Positions 24,701 to 38,300 of a stretch of DNA of 64,000 nt are shown one piece after another (position 1 is the first letter of the stretch; each line of letters opens with the position of its first letter). Below the pieces are notes generated by a model. That model did no database searches and was not told the DNA's origin. It worked only from the letters and a program-made list of their open reading frames with translations. The position numbers and the translations under genes were made by a program. The DNA comes from Thunnus maccoyii (taxonomy: Eukaryota; Chordata; Actinopteri; Scombriformes; Scombridae), in the NCBI RefSeq assembly GCF_910596095.1, contig NC_056550.1, forward strand, positions 6,410,501 to 6,474,500. The letters run 5' to 3'.

Positions 24701-27700
24701 TGAGATGGGGAGGACATGATCAGAATCCGTTGACGCAGAGAAAGGTGAGCTGCTCTTCTGGAAGATGGAAAGAGATGAGTGGTCTTATAAGCAATATATC
24801 AAGAGACACTTGAGCTGCCATGTCCCGGTGTACCATGATACTACTTTTAAAAATAACTAGTTATATTAACATAACTAGTCATTATATATAGCCAATTAAG
24901 GTGTCAAAATGTCTCTTTCAGCACACTTTCTTTATATAAAATTGATAACATTCATTCTAATCTTAAATCTTAATAGTTCAACATTTTGGGAAATACACTT
25001 GGTCACTTAGTTGCCAAGAATTAGACGAAAAGATTGACACCACTCTCATGTCTGTGCAGTAAATTTGAAACTACCACCAGCAGCTGGTTAGCTTAGCTTA
25101 GCATGAAAACTACAAGCTACAGTAGCTAGGCTCTGTCCAAAGATAACAGAATCTGCCTACCAACCTCTTTCAAAGATAATTAATTAACACGTTATATCTT
25201 GTTTGTTTAATCAGTAAAAAAACCAAAGAGTAAAAATGACACATCCAGGAAGTTACTGTTTCTGGCCAAGACAAAGTCTGTCATATAATCCCCCCCCTAA
25301 AACCACAATGTGCAGTTTTTACACTTTGGTTTTTGTATGCATTAAATGAATGAGATATAACGTAGTAGTTCTAGGGGTGCTGGCAGATAGAATTTGTTTC
25401 CTTTGGAAAGAGCCAGGCTACCCGTTTCCCACGTTTTGAGTCTTTATGCTAAGCTAAGCTAAGCAGCTGCTGGCTGTAGCTCCATATCCTGTACAGACAT
25501 GAGAGTGGGATCAATCTCCTCATCTAACTCTTGGCAAGAGAAGAAATGAATATATTTCCCAAAATTTGAAACTACTTCTTTAAAGCAGTAAGGCGTTCAT
25601 ATATGTGCCAAGACTATAAGTAGAGATAAGTATGTCAGTTGAGAAATGCCTTGAGACTAATGCTACTGGAACTGACCTAGATCTAATGGGAAATGCCTAG
25701 ATTTTCGTGACCAATAATACCAAACATACTGTGAGCTTGTTTTACAATTACTTTAGCAATGTCAGTGTTTTAACATACCACATATAGTCTTACTTTTGAC
25801 CTTTCAAGCACACCTGCCATTAATCAAGTGCTAATTAAGAGCTCAAGGTTTTCAATGTTAGGATCTGAGAACTTGGCAATTAAACGATCCTCATATGCTG
25901 GCTTTGTGCTTTAAGTCATCAGTATCACTGAGATATTGATAATCTTTACTCAAAGTCCACTTACTAGCTTTTTCTAGAGCTGTCAACCACATATCACGGT
26001 CTTTATCAGCTGTAATCGTTGGTAGTAAGTAAATAATAATGCTAATAATTATATAAATAAAAATAAAGAAATTAATGAATGAATGATGACCATGAGATGC
26101 ATTTGAAAGTTGTAGAAAAAGCAAGTAAGTAGACCATAAGAAGTAATTGTTAAAAGAAAAGGCCCTAACAGCCCTACAGCCTACACAGGTGTTTTCACTT
26201 ATGTTTCCTGATTAGACCGGAGTTTAAGAGTTTGGTGATAACACAACGGGTCCTTTTTCACATCAGAAACTTTGACTTGTCATGGTATGAAAAGCTCAGG
26301 TGTTACTAATAACATTAATGATGGCTCCGTTCTATTAAGTGTCCCGGCTGTAAGTCATGACAGTGTGATTGTGAAATGTCAAAATGTCTTCAGACAAATA
26401 GACGCATTCCCAAAATGAATCTAAATGAACTCTGATAGAAAAAGGATTGTGCAGAGCAACTTATGTTAAAAGCATATGTGGACAAGTCAAAGGGTACACT
26501 TTAAGTCCCCTATTTAGCAAGAAAAATGTACAGTATGCATTGTTCAGTTCACTTCTTTTCTAATTTTTGTGCATTAATAAACATGCACGTTGCTTGCACA
26601 AGAATGTTAAACTATGGAGTGTTGTGTAGAGAAACTGTAGCGATGTGTTGGTATTGTGCTGATCTGGTCAATTTCTCGTTGTGCTATAAGTCATTCCTTG
26701 GTTCTTAGATACATATCTAACAGTCCAATACATACAACTTAGTTGGGTTCACTTCTCCAGGATGATAAAACCTTTACAATAAGATTACAAGGACATTTAA
26801 AAGGTAATCCATTCTGTATGTGTGTCACAGCTCAGGGAAAAGGTGCGATGGTGACGCAAATGCACCAGAAACTAATTCAGGAGGGAAGAAAGAAAGAAAA
26901 AAAAAAAAACGTACATTTTCTTCTATCAACAGCATGCCATAATTTATCTGAAGATGAAACATAAGCTGCCAGGCACCCTGGTTACTATGGCAACTATCAA
27001 GTCAATAGCTGAGTCGTTCTGGCATCTGTCCCCAGTGATTTTTGCTGGGTAAAGACACAGGATCTACAGTACGGCTCAAAGCTGACAACAGACAACACGT
27101 CTGAAGCTTTCCAAGACATAAAATGTCTGTCGAGCCACCAGCTGAGGCATGTTAGATCTCCAAACATGACGCCTATTCAGAGATACTGAGAGGAAAGTGA
27201 GTGTGTCAGAAAAGTAGCACAGTGGGTTATGCTCTTGTATTGCATAGCTGCTTGGCTTTGTGGGAGGCACAAGTTCTGCTACTGATATTTTACATTTTTC
27301 CTGCAAGAAAAAATACATTCACACTGGCAACAACAGACTTGAAATGTCAGAGGTCAAAGATAAATTCAAGTAAAGCCTGGCGCTCACTCTGTTAATAAAA
27401 ACACTTGCATTAACCTGAGCTATTAGACTAAAATGATCCACCAACAACAAATGAACCCCTGACTGCTTCCTCTCACCTTCTTGAGGGTGGAGCGGTTACC
27501 CTGCATGTAGCTGCGGTGCATCTCCAACACCTTCTGCGGCCTGCTGCGCATCCAAGCGCTAAGCGTCTCGATAGGGGACCCATTAACACACCACTCAGTC
27601 ACACCAAACTGCCTTAGGTGAGCTCGCGCGTGGCTTGCCAAAGCCTTACGGTTCTCAAAGTAGAACCCACACAGCTCACAGCTGGGATCTGAAAAATAGG

Positions 27701-30700
27701 GGGCAGGAGGCAAATGAAGGGCAATCTCTTTTTGAGAATGATGATCAGAAAAAATGAGATCATTTCTGCATAACAATAGAAAAACAAAAACCTAACAGTG
27801 ACTCACCCTGGTGTCCGTGCTTGTCTGGGGAGGATTTTCTTTTGTAGGAGAACTCATGTGGCAGAGGTGAGAATGTCTTAAGCTGATGTGGCGGTGAGTG
27901 GGCAGTCTCCACTGATTGGGCATCCTCCGACAGAGACCGTTTCCCCAGTGGAGACATCCTGAAGAACTTCCCTGCAGGTGGGGTAGCAGAGGGGCCCACG
28001 GACCCCAGGCCCTGCTTATGGAGCCTCGACCCTGACTGCAGCAAACTGAGAGGAGATTTACGGTATTTGGAGGTCTGGTAGCCTGAAACACCCAAACTCT
28101 CTGAACTGCCGGCGCCGCCCATGCTCTCCCACAGGGGACTGTGGGCTCCCTGGCTCGACTCCTTCTTCACTCCCTGGTCTGAATGAGAGGAGGCGTCTAC
28201 CCCTCTCTTGTGCATAACCTCTCTCAGGGTGTCAATGGGCGAACCGTTGACAGTCCACTCTGTAATGCCCATCTGGCGCAGGTGGGAGCGGGCGTGGCTG
28301 GAGAGGCCTTTACGGTTCTCAAAGTATTCCCCGCAGAACTCACAGCGAATATCCCTTGTAGGCTCCACTTCATGGGCCATGGCTGTGGAAGAGCCACAGA
28401 GAGAGTAAGTAAGAAGTAAATGCAATGTAATGCACTATATCTGCTACTGAGTCTGCAAGTATGTTTGAAAGTTTCCCTAAACTGCTAAATAAACTCTGAA
28501 GAAACTTAGTAATGTAGGATTTACGTTACCCAAGTTGAGGGGGAACACACTGTCAGAGCTGCTCCAGCTACAGTTGAGAGGTTCAGCAGAGAAGCCGCCA
28601 GATCTCCCCACAGCTCCTGGTGTGGTGACCTCCAGCTGCACCGGCTCAGGCTTCAGCTTGAGAATCAGCCCACTAGACGACGTCGGTGGAGCTGAGCTCG
28701 ACTTAGAAACTGCAGGCTGAGGAGGACTAGAGGGACGGGCGAAGGCGAAGGGTAGACGACTGAGGAGGTTGGCTGAGGGAGAGGAGGAGGTTGACAGAGG
28801 GGAACGAGGGGGTCCCGGAGAGGACGGAGGTGGAGTTTTAAGAGGTTTTACAGGAAGGGCGCAAGGCAGGCCCCGCCTGCTGATGATTTCCCGCAGGGTG
28901 TCAATCGGGGAGCCGTTAACAGACCACTCAGTAATGCCCATCTGACGCAAGTGAGAGCGGGCGTGGCTGGAGAGCCCTTTACGGTTCTCGAAATATTCCC
29001 CACAGAATTCACAGCCTATTTCCTTCGGAGGTTCACCTAAAAGATTAGAAAAGTGAACTGAGACATATTTAACAGATACAGCCCACTTTATGTGAAGCAT
29101 TTATGACTTTACACAACATACAGGAGAGCCCCATCAAAACTGTGAAACAACACTCACTGTGTGGAAGGGCCATGAGCTCCCCACTACTCAGGCGGAAGAC
29201 CTGCATGGAAGAGGACTTGTGTCGCTTGGCAGGTGGGCCAAGTAAAGATGAGGCAGAGGAAGAGGTAGCTTTGGATGTCGACCCACCCCCAGCTGTGGTC
29301 ACCTTATAGAGGAGGGATGAGGAGGAAGAGGAGGAGAGGCTCAGCAGGGACTGCTTTGGGGAGGAGAGTGTCGTGGTCGTGAGGCCCCGCGGTTCTGTGT
29401 GGCTGTCGAGCTGCAGTGCACTGGCTTTGTGCTTGAAGTCATCAGTATCAATGAGCTGGTTCAGGAGGTCAATGGGAGAGCCCTTGGATTCAGAGTACTC
29501 CACCCCAAAGTGCCGCAGGTGGGCTCGTGCATGGCTGGATAAGCCTTTCCGTGTCTCAAACCAGGCGCCACACAGCTGACAAACTATGTCCTTATTGGGG
29601 TCCACCTCGAGTGCTGCACATTAAGAAGAAATAACTACACTAAGACTTATAAAACTCAAGAATTAAAAAGGAACTCTTCTAAAATAATGCAATCCATTCA
29701 TATGAACAGAGAACGATACAATACAAAGTTATCAGAGACAGACTTTAGTGGGGGCAATTACACTTACTGAGGTTGAGAGGTGCGTCATTTTCCTGCGGTG
29801 CCCAGATGGGTTTGGATGTTGTGATGGCGGCGGAGGGAGAGAGGTTAGAGGTCAAGCTTTTCATTCCCCCAGCCTTGTGCTCTGGGGAGCGCAAGGGGGA
29901 AGACACAGGCAGTAGAGAGGAAATGGGGGCTTTCCTCACTACTGAGGAAGGGGAGCTAGAGTGAGTGGGAGCTGGAGAGGCACCAGGAGAAGGTGTAGGT
30001 GTGGAGGAGGAAGAGGGTGGCACTGCTTTCGCCGCTTTGGCCAGTACGGAAAGGGGTATTGGTTTCTCGTCTAAGTCCATGTCTTCTAAGTCCTCATCTT
30101 TCTGAGGAGCAGAAGCAGAGGCGTTCTTGGCTGAAAGGGGCTCCAGAAGAGATGAGCTTATTTGGCTGTCTAGATTTCGCTCCTTGGCAATTTGGTAGAG
30201 GAGGTCAATGGGTGCCCCGCTGCTCTCTGAAACACTGATACCCAGCTGGCGCAAGTGAGAGCGGGCGTGGCTGGACATTCCCCGCCTGGTCTCAAACTGA
30301 GCTCCACACACCTCACACTTCAAGTTGTGCACTGCAAAAGAGAGAAGAGGAAACATCATGAATTCGGGCAGTGATGCGCCTTACAGTGATCAAAATAACC
30401 TTTCATAAATATTTAACAGTAACTGTAAGTATTTACATTCTGCTTAAGTATCATTTTATTATATATTTTATTACATGCAATATTAACACAAAGTTTGCAA
30501 AGCAACAACAGGTGGCTCAGGTTCTTTTAGAGGCCACAGATATCCCAGAGGACCTGTCACCTCACTTACCCTTCCTGTCTACATCTTCACCCAGTCTGCA
30601 GTAACACTACCAAGTGTTGGAGGTGCTCTTTTTAGTCCCTAAATACATTTGTCTGCCTCCTCCCTGGAGACTACCCTCTCTGATGTAGTGTCGCCACGCC

Positions 30701-32389
30701 TCAATGTTGACCTGAGGTCAGTTTTACAATTTCCCCACTGACAGCTATGATAAGGCTTGGCTGTAGCAAATCCAATCCCTTGTCAACACTCTGGGCTCAG
30801 CACTCCCATATTTCTCTCTCACCCTTGGTGTCTGCATCCTCCCCGGGAGAGAGGCTGTCTTGGTCCACGCTGCACAGCCCTGTTTTCCCTGGGCTTGGGC
30901 TCAGAGCATCCAGAGCTGGAAGCTGCAGCTCATCCTCATCCTCAGCTGCTTCCTCCTCCTCACCTAAAACATAACACACAATATCCATTTAAGTGTAGAA
31001 ACGCCATGTTAATTAGGACAATTAAGAGTGATTGTGATAATAAAATACCTTGAAATAAATGTCAGAGGTTGAATCTCACGACTAATTCTATTTTCTATTC
31101 CCCCCAAAAAAGTCAGCCTTTTAAAGTCTAAGTGTATTTCTGAGTGTCGTGAGATAAATAAAAATGCAGCCTGAGAGCAGAAAAATCAACTCAGTCTTGT
31201 GAGCTCATTGCTTATAATTTATCAGTCCTTGTAATAACAGCGAATTATAACGTCTTCTGTAACGAAATGTACATAAAAAATAAAGTAATGAAACCCTGTC
31301 AAAAAAAAGTAAGAATTGCACTACTGTATGAAACAAACATGGCAGTCTTGGTTCCCCGCAGTCAGGCATTCCCGGGACAAAAGTGCCATTTTCTGCGACA
31401 AATCGGTAAATCAAAGGAGACGTGGAGACAGACAATGCTTTTTGTCTGGTGGGCGGCTCTGCGCTTGTCAGTTCATCTCTTGACTGTAAAAGAGCGGCGA
31501 TGTGACACCTCGGAGCGCAGCGTTATAACACCATCCATTATAAGCAAGACAACACTAAATAATCACCGGAGTCTTTTATGAAACGGAGCAAAGTAGCAAA
31601 ACGCTAACTTGACTTTGTATCCCTTCAGGCTGAGTCGCCCAACACTGAGCAACCCGATACTTCCAAGAAAAAGTGATACTTCGATTATACTCCGTTGATC
31701 CGGATAAGTTGTAATAAGATTACTGACTATGACCGCTTTCAGTCCACAAAGTTGCCATGTTTCCAGTGCAATCTCACTGTTAGTTTATTATTTTTAAAAA
31801 ACATGCACAAATGCATGCACTTGAAAGCACAGCGTGTCCTCTATCAAAAATCAAAGGAAAGTAAAATGGCGAGGATTGGGCAACAGTAGGTAATTTTTGA
31901 GATCCTGCAGCATTGAAAATACTGGACGTCATCCCAGACGTGCACAATTAGAAAAAAAAAACCTGACGAACATTAAGGAAACACAAACTGTAACAACAAT
32001 AGCCTATCACAACAGCGAAAATCTGCACAATTTACCCGCGCGTGCATAAACGGGAACACCCGAAACAATCACAATGACCCGCTTTCTGAGCTTTTGACAT
32101 GCATGTCATGGGCTACCTGCATGGCTGTGCGCGACACTGCTTTTCTTTACGTGCTCTCACACATGATGAAGAGTTTTTCATGGCTGTTTGTCTGGCTACA
32201 ATGTGACAGAAGACGCGGCGCTAGACGCGTAGTGCGACGCCGCCGTGTGATCCGAGGGCACGCGGTGCACAGGAATTACACCGCGCGCTACTCACCGGTC
32301 CGCAACCGCAGTGCATCGGACTCCCGGCAGCTGAAGCCAGACAGCTTTTCCGCTATTGTTTGGGTCTGCGGGGAGGTGGAAGCAGCCAT
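21755..32389 (-). CDS. wiz: WIZ, short isoform from internal promoter
   Basis: An alternative first coding exon at 32389-32296 begins MAASTSPQTQTIAEKLSGFS and ends on a GTGAGT donor in phase 1. It joins in frame to the exon at 30963-30823 and all later exons, giving 3,405 nt and 1,134 aa. This form keeps six WIZ-type fingers (five in the internal finger exons and the last) but loses the four N-terminal fingers, the acidic region and the fingers in the exons at 34.3-34.7 kb and 32.9-33.3 kb. Long and short WIZ forms are known in mammals. The exon sits in a CpG-rich block that looks like a promoter. That both forms are made is inferred from splice phase and sequence, not from transcripts. Confidence 0.75.
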
Positions 32390-35300
32390 TTTGCCCCCAT
32401 ATGCACCGCTGAGCTAAGGCGTGACCAATCGAGTGGAGGCGGAGGTTGGGATAAATGCACCGAGTGCCACATCAACCACGGGCATCAGGGACTCTCTCTC
32501 TACACACACACACTAACACTCACACTCACTTTCTCTCTCTGTTAAGGCTGATATTCTCAACAGCCACCACCAACCTTCAACACAGTGCACAGCGGTGTCA
32601 CCCAGGTCAGACAGTCCAGTTTTTATTCAGCATAAACAGCAAACAGACAGGTGCACTTCAAACACTAACAGCATCTGAACTCACATTTCCCACTGCCTTA
32701 TGCATTTGTATATAGTCTTCTTCAGCTCTCATGGCATCATTACTGTGGTCTAAACTGCAAACACTGAAGGAGTCACCAGGTAATAAAACACGTCAGCAAC
32801 TAACAGATCTACACAACTCATGAGTACACACTACTACTTCTAAGAATGAATCAACAATGAAGACTAACCTTCAGACTCTTTTACACCATCCTCGCTCTTC
32901 CAAGGTTGAGGAGATGCTGAAGGCAGTGCATCAGAAACGGCAGCACTCAGCGTCCTTTCACTTGTCTCTCCCTCCAGCTTCACCTCAACAATTCCCTCCC
33001 CTTCCTCCTCCATTTCACCCTCCTCTTCTTCCTGTATAGAGCCGGGACTCCGGGGGGGAGCTGTGGGGATTACAAGGTCGGGCCTGCTGGAGAACAGCTC
33101 CCTCAGGATGTGGATCGGTGAGATGGTAACATCCCAGTTAGTGATGCCGAAGTCCCGGAGGTGGGCCCGGGCATGACTGGACAGGCCAGCCCGGGTGTCG
33201 AAGCCTGCGCTACAGAACTCACAGTGCATCACACTGAATGTGTCCGGGTCAAAGTTGGCAACTGTGGAGAGGACAGGCGATACAAGTGGAAATTTAGACG
33301 TGTGACTAAATGTACAGTATGATACTTAACGCCAGTGGTTCCCAACCTTTTTGGCGTGTGACCCCTTAAATCCAAGCAACGTCTTCTTGTGACCCCTAGT
33401 CACCGGATGCACAGGTCTACCAGTTGTGGTATTTCTTGACAAATACTGTATTGATCACCAGTTAAATTTGGTACACACATTCATGTCCCCCTCAAGATGA
33501 ATCGTAATAATGTTGGTGACCCCTTAACTCTAGATGTAGCATCATCATCAGGTCAAATTTTTATTTTGTCCAATATTTTGGTTCATGACCAAATACCTGC
33601 AAAACTAATGACATTCCAGTTCACCAGCTTTACTTTGTGTTTTTTGCCAATTATCTAATTTTAGCATACCAACAAACTAAACTATTTGCTGAAGGTGGTA
33701 ACAGTATAACTGCTAAACATCAGCATGTTAGAATTCTCATTGTGAGCATGTTGTCATGCTGGTATTAACACAGAGCCTCTGGCATGGCTGTAGACTTAGT
33801 CTTGTTTTTAGTAAGTAAAATGATTTGGTAATTCACAAGTAAAAAGCAAAGATTTGAGGAAAGTTTAAAAAAAATGAGTATAACTGTTTAGAAGAAACTT
33901 TTTTTTCAGGTTTCTATTCTCTCTCTCTCTTTTTGTCTGTCGCGACACGTCAGATTTATTTTGTGACCCTTTTGGGGATCCCGGCCCCCAAGTTGGGAAC
34001 CACTGATTTACATTATAGTAACTACTTCTAAAAAACTAAAATCTAACTTTATTTGTTCTACTGGGGATGAAACAGGCATTTAAGAGACTTATCATATAGT
34101 TAATAATCACTTTAGCTCATGTTTTTCAGTAGGGCGTCTGACATTGTCAGACAACCTACATCAGAGTCATTATTCCAAGAACATTTTAACAACAAAGACA
34201 ACAACAAAGACAACAAAAAAGGCATTGTCTTTCTGGCTTTCAGAATTTGATCAGACAACATCTACACAGCCTAAAGAAATACACGCAACAAGATGCTGAC
34301 CTTTTTTTTTCTTCTTCTGATAGGAGAACTTCTTCTCAATGGCATTGACTTCCTCGGGGGATATGAAGTGACGCACATTGTAGCTGACGCCCACTCGGTT
34401 CAGGTGACCTCTCACGTGATTGGCAAGCCCAATGCCATTATGAAATCGATCAGGGCAGTAGGGGCATTTCCTCTCCACACTCTTCAGCGTCTCTGCATCC
34501 TCATCAATCTCGTCTCTGTCTTCATCCAAGATGCCCTCTGACAGGAAACGTCGCAAACGTTCCTCGTCAATGTCATCGTCATCATCATCACTGTCAATTT
34601 CTGCAGGTGCAGCAGTAATCCGGTTGCTCCTCCTCAAAAAGAAAACCTTTCCATCTTTCTCTGCCTCCTGCTTGTCTTCGTCCTTCACGCTCTTCTTAGG
34701 GGAGAGCGATAATGTGGCACTTTGCTGTGCTGAACAGTCGTCTGGAAAAGAAAAAAAAAAATCAATTTTGAATAAACAGACAAATCCTTCTCAAATTGAA
34801 ACAGTGTCATTTGAGGCTGCATACCTTAAATACTATATGTGCATCTGGGGTTGTAGGCAAGAGCGCCTGTAGAGCTCCATTTGAGAAGCTCTTTAAGTCT
34901 GTCTGACCTCATTTACTTCTTAAAATGTTCCAAAAACATTTATACTTTGACCTCAATATCTCAACACTTCAAAGAGTAATTCTGTTTTATTACAACTTTT
35001 GTTTTATTTTCATAGTTTGGGCCATTAACCATACTTTCTACAAGTAATAATCACATTGCACTCACATTGTACTCATCAATTTAATTGCTAACATCTTATT
35101 AACCAGCTTTCTTTGAGGATTTGTAGAAGGTTGTGTCTGTTCAACCGGCAAGTATTGACTGCAGAGGTTGTGACAAAAGCTGTGAGAACTTGAACCTGCA
35201 TTAATTGGTTTTTTAACCACCTGGGTGCAGCTCAACAGGCTGTGCACAGCATTAGCATATTATCACCTTATAAAGTTGTTAATGACTAACATGTTAGCTA

Positions 35301-38300
35301 ACAGTTGTTTTTACACATCAAGCAGATGCAGGGCAGCATTAGCACTTAATTGGAGTGGTGTTTCTGACCACATAAGTCTAACATTCACTCTCCTTTTAGC
35401 TCTGTTTTAATCTCCAATAAATTCAGAGAAAATATACATATTTTTTATGTTATTTGCCAGTTGCTAATTTTGTTTTGCTGTTTGGTGCTAGGCATGTGAC
35501 GTACAGTGGGTTTATCAGACTTTTTTCTCTGAAAACAGCTGCCTGCTTAGGAAACAAGGTTGATGAGAGCAGTGGTTGTGAACTAAAACAGTAAAGTTGT
35601 AACTGGAAATCCAAAACAATGAGCTGAAAGACCCTAAAACAGAACTGCAGAGTCAAGTGATAATTCCCTGTGAGTTTGTCAGTACGACACCTTTCACATA
35701 TTACACATAATCATTTGATCCTTGGTAGCATAAAAATAGGAATTTGTGCAGCTTTATTTATTTCTACATGATCAGGTTTTATGAACAATTATATAACAAA
35801 GCTATGAGCCAGCAGTGTGTAAACTGTGAGTTTTAGGTAAATTATTAAAATGTCTTATTGTTTTATCCAAATGTTCAAACCCATGGGGGACATAACAACT
35901 TGCATAGAAATCAAGTTGAGAATGACTTAGTGAAACTTTAGCTTTTCAGTGCAGAGTTGCAATATAATGTCTTCAGTCTGCCATTTAGTCTCACCTGCAT
36001 GTGCTCTGGTGTGCTGTTTGTTTCTCACAGGTGAGTTAGCATCTTGTTGGGACAGGTCATTGTCAAGCTCTGTGCACTGATCTTCATCTTGCTCTTCTTC
36101 ACTGCCAGAGAGCTTGTCGTCATCCAGTCTTGACTGAAACTTGGCTAGATCAGTCCAAGTCTTCCCTCTCCTGCTGAATCGCCTGTTCCCAACACACTTG
36201 AAGACCACCCGGCTTGCGGGCCGAGCTGCAGCGCTGTCTGGTGTTGTGCTGTCCTCAGAGGCAGTGACTCCTTGCTGGCTTTTGCCTTGAGTGGCGTTGG
36301 GCAGGGATCCAGACCCAGAGAGGTGGTCAGAATCTGGGACAGGGTTTGAAATTTGAGCACCCACATTGGACCTTGAATGCTGGCCAGTCTCATCAGCCTG
36401 TGCCCCACTGATGGAGACCTGTTCTGGGTGAACAAGTTTCTGGTGTTCTCTCAATACGGTTTGACTGGAGGTCAGGAAGGCACAATGACCACAGGCCAGG
36501 GAGGTGGATGCCAAACATGATGGTGAACCAGGAGATGAGGAGTCACTCCGGAGAGCGGGCTTTTTCCTGTTGTGGGTCTTGGTGTGATTAGCCAGTGCCT
36601 GGGAGGTTCTTGTGCTGAAGTTACACTTGGAGCAGACAAAGCGGCGGCGGTAGGCAGAGACACCTCGGGCCTGAGCTGGGCTTCGAACTGAATTGTGAGG
36701 AGTTACAGTTGTATCTGAGTCAAGAGTTGTCTGGTCTCTGTCTGATGTTGAAATTGGGGCTGGGGATAGAGGTGGAGCTGTAACTATTTCTGGGTCTGAC
36801 CCTTGGCCTGGAATCGAGACCGGGCCTGCGTCTTGCATAATAGCTGTGTCTGGGCTTTTAAGCTTCACCACCTTACTGTCCAGTATATGAATCTCTTTTG
36901 CCTTCCCATTTTCATTCAGTTTCTCAATCTCCTCCAGGATCTTCATACGGGATTCCTGGTGCCTTCGGTGGTGGTCTGCCAGCGCAAGCCGATTTGGCAG
37001 GTTCCATCCACACTCAATACACCGAAAACGGCCCCCCTTTCCTAAACGCCTGCCGCATCCCGCACCACTGTGACGGTGCTCAGTCATGTGCTCCTGCAGG
37101 TGGACCTGCTTTTTGAAGTAAATGCTACATTCCACACAGGTGAAAATGTCCTTACCTGGCTCTACCCCGCTTTCTTCTTCTTCTTTGTCTCTTTTCCCTC
37201 CTCTATCTCTGAACTTTATTGGTTCATCCACTGCTCCCTCTCCAAAGTTGCCCTCTTCAAAATCATAGACCCCTCCACCTAAGCTCAGCTGTGTCGGCGC
37301 TACAGTTTTGGATTTTTGAGCTTCCACCTTAGCCACCTTGCCAGTCTCAGGCAATGAGCGCTTCAAGGTGCCAAGGCCGGAGAAGGGCCTGAGCAGGACC
37401 CTCTTCTTTCTGCACCGCTGAATGAATGTGCAATGAGCCCAGGGAGCAGGAGGGGGACTTTCCGGGTCTGAGTCTCCAGGGAATGTGTACACATCTCTCT
37501 CAGGCTCCTTGGTTTCTTTTCTCTTGGGCATTCTCTCTCCCTCAATATTGTCTGCCTCCTCCTCCATTTGGCAGCCGTCCTTTGGTTTTACTTTGGACAG
37601 AAACAGCTCAGTTGCCTCAGATACATTCCAGACTTCGCTGTCTGCCACTGTGAAGAGAAAACAGGGGAATTATGAATGAGTGGAGCCTTAAGAAAAGAAA
37701 GATATCAAGTGTGCAGGCAGATTTTGTTTCTTCATTACGGTACCCACATTCTGTTGGGCCAAGCCGAGATGTATTTGGCTCTTCTGTCTTTGTGCTCTCA
37801 TTGTCGTCATTGCGCCCCTCCACAGGGGTAGGCGAATCAGTCTTACAACGAAAGTGCTGCAGTTTTTCAGGTTCTTGATCATCTTCACTATCAAGTCTGA
37901 AAAGCACCGGAGGAAAAAAACATTAAAATTTAAGAAGTGAAAGCGGCATCACTGCCTAGAAGAAGTCAAAATTACAGATCATGTGCAAGCTCTTATTTAC
38001 AGGGTTATAACTACCGCCGAGGACACCGAGATCATGTCCTCTTTCATTTTTCGGGGAATTTTGTGGGTTTTAACAGACTGGGGGAGTTCAATGAATACAC
38101 ATGGTGGATATTTTTCATGATGGTGGGTATGATTCCAGCAGACTTACTATATCTGATTTTGACTACTTTTGCACTGAATAAATAAATACATAAAGGATTC
38201 ACTGTTTCCCCTTCATAATTTTATTAGTGGCATGGTGAGGAAGCATTTAGACCTTCACATGGGAAATAAAACAGTAATTCTTAATTTTATGGATCTGTAA

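Noticed and set aside
25965-26009. A 45-base cassette exon in wiz with good splice sites
   Set aside because: Both flanking exons meet in phase 0. In that phase the segment reads LIKTVICG and then a stop. Kept only as a relic.
33333-34005. 8-bp target duplication at the hAT element
   Set aside because: The flanks CTTAACGC and ATTTACAT do not match, so no duplication is claimed. The call rests on the terminal inverted repeats.
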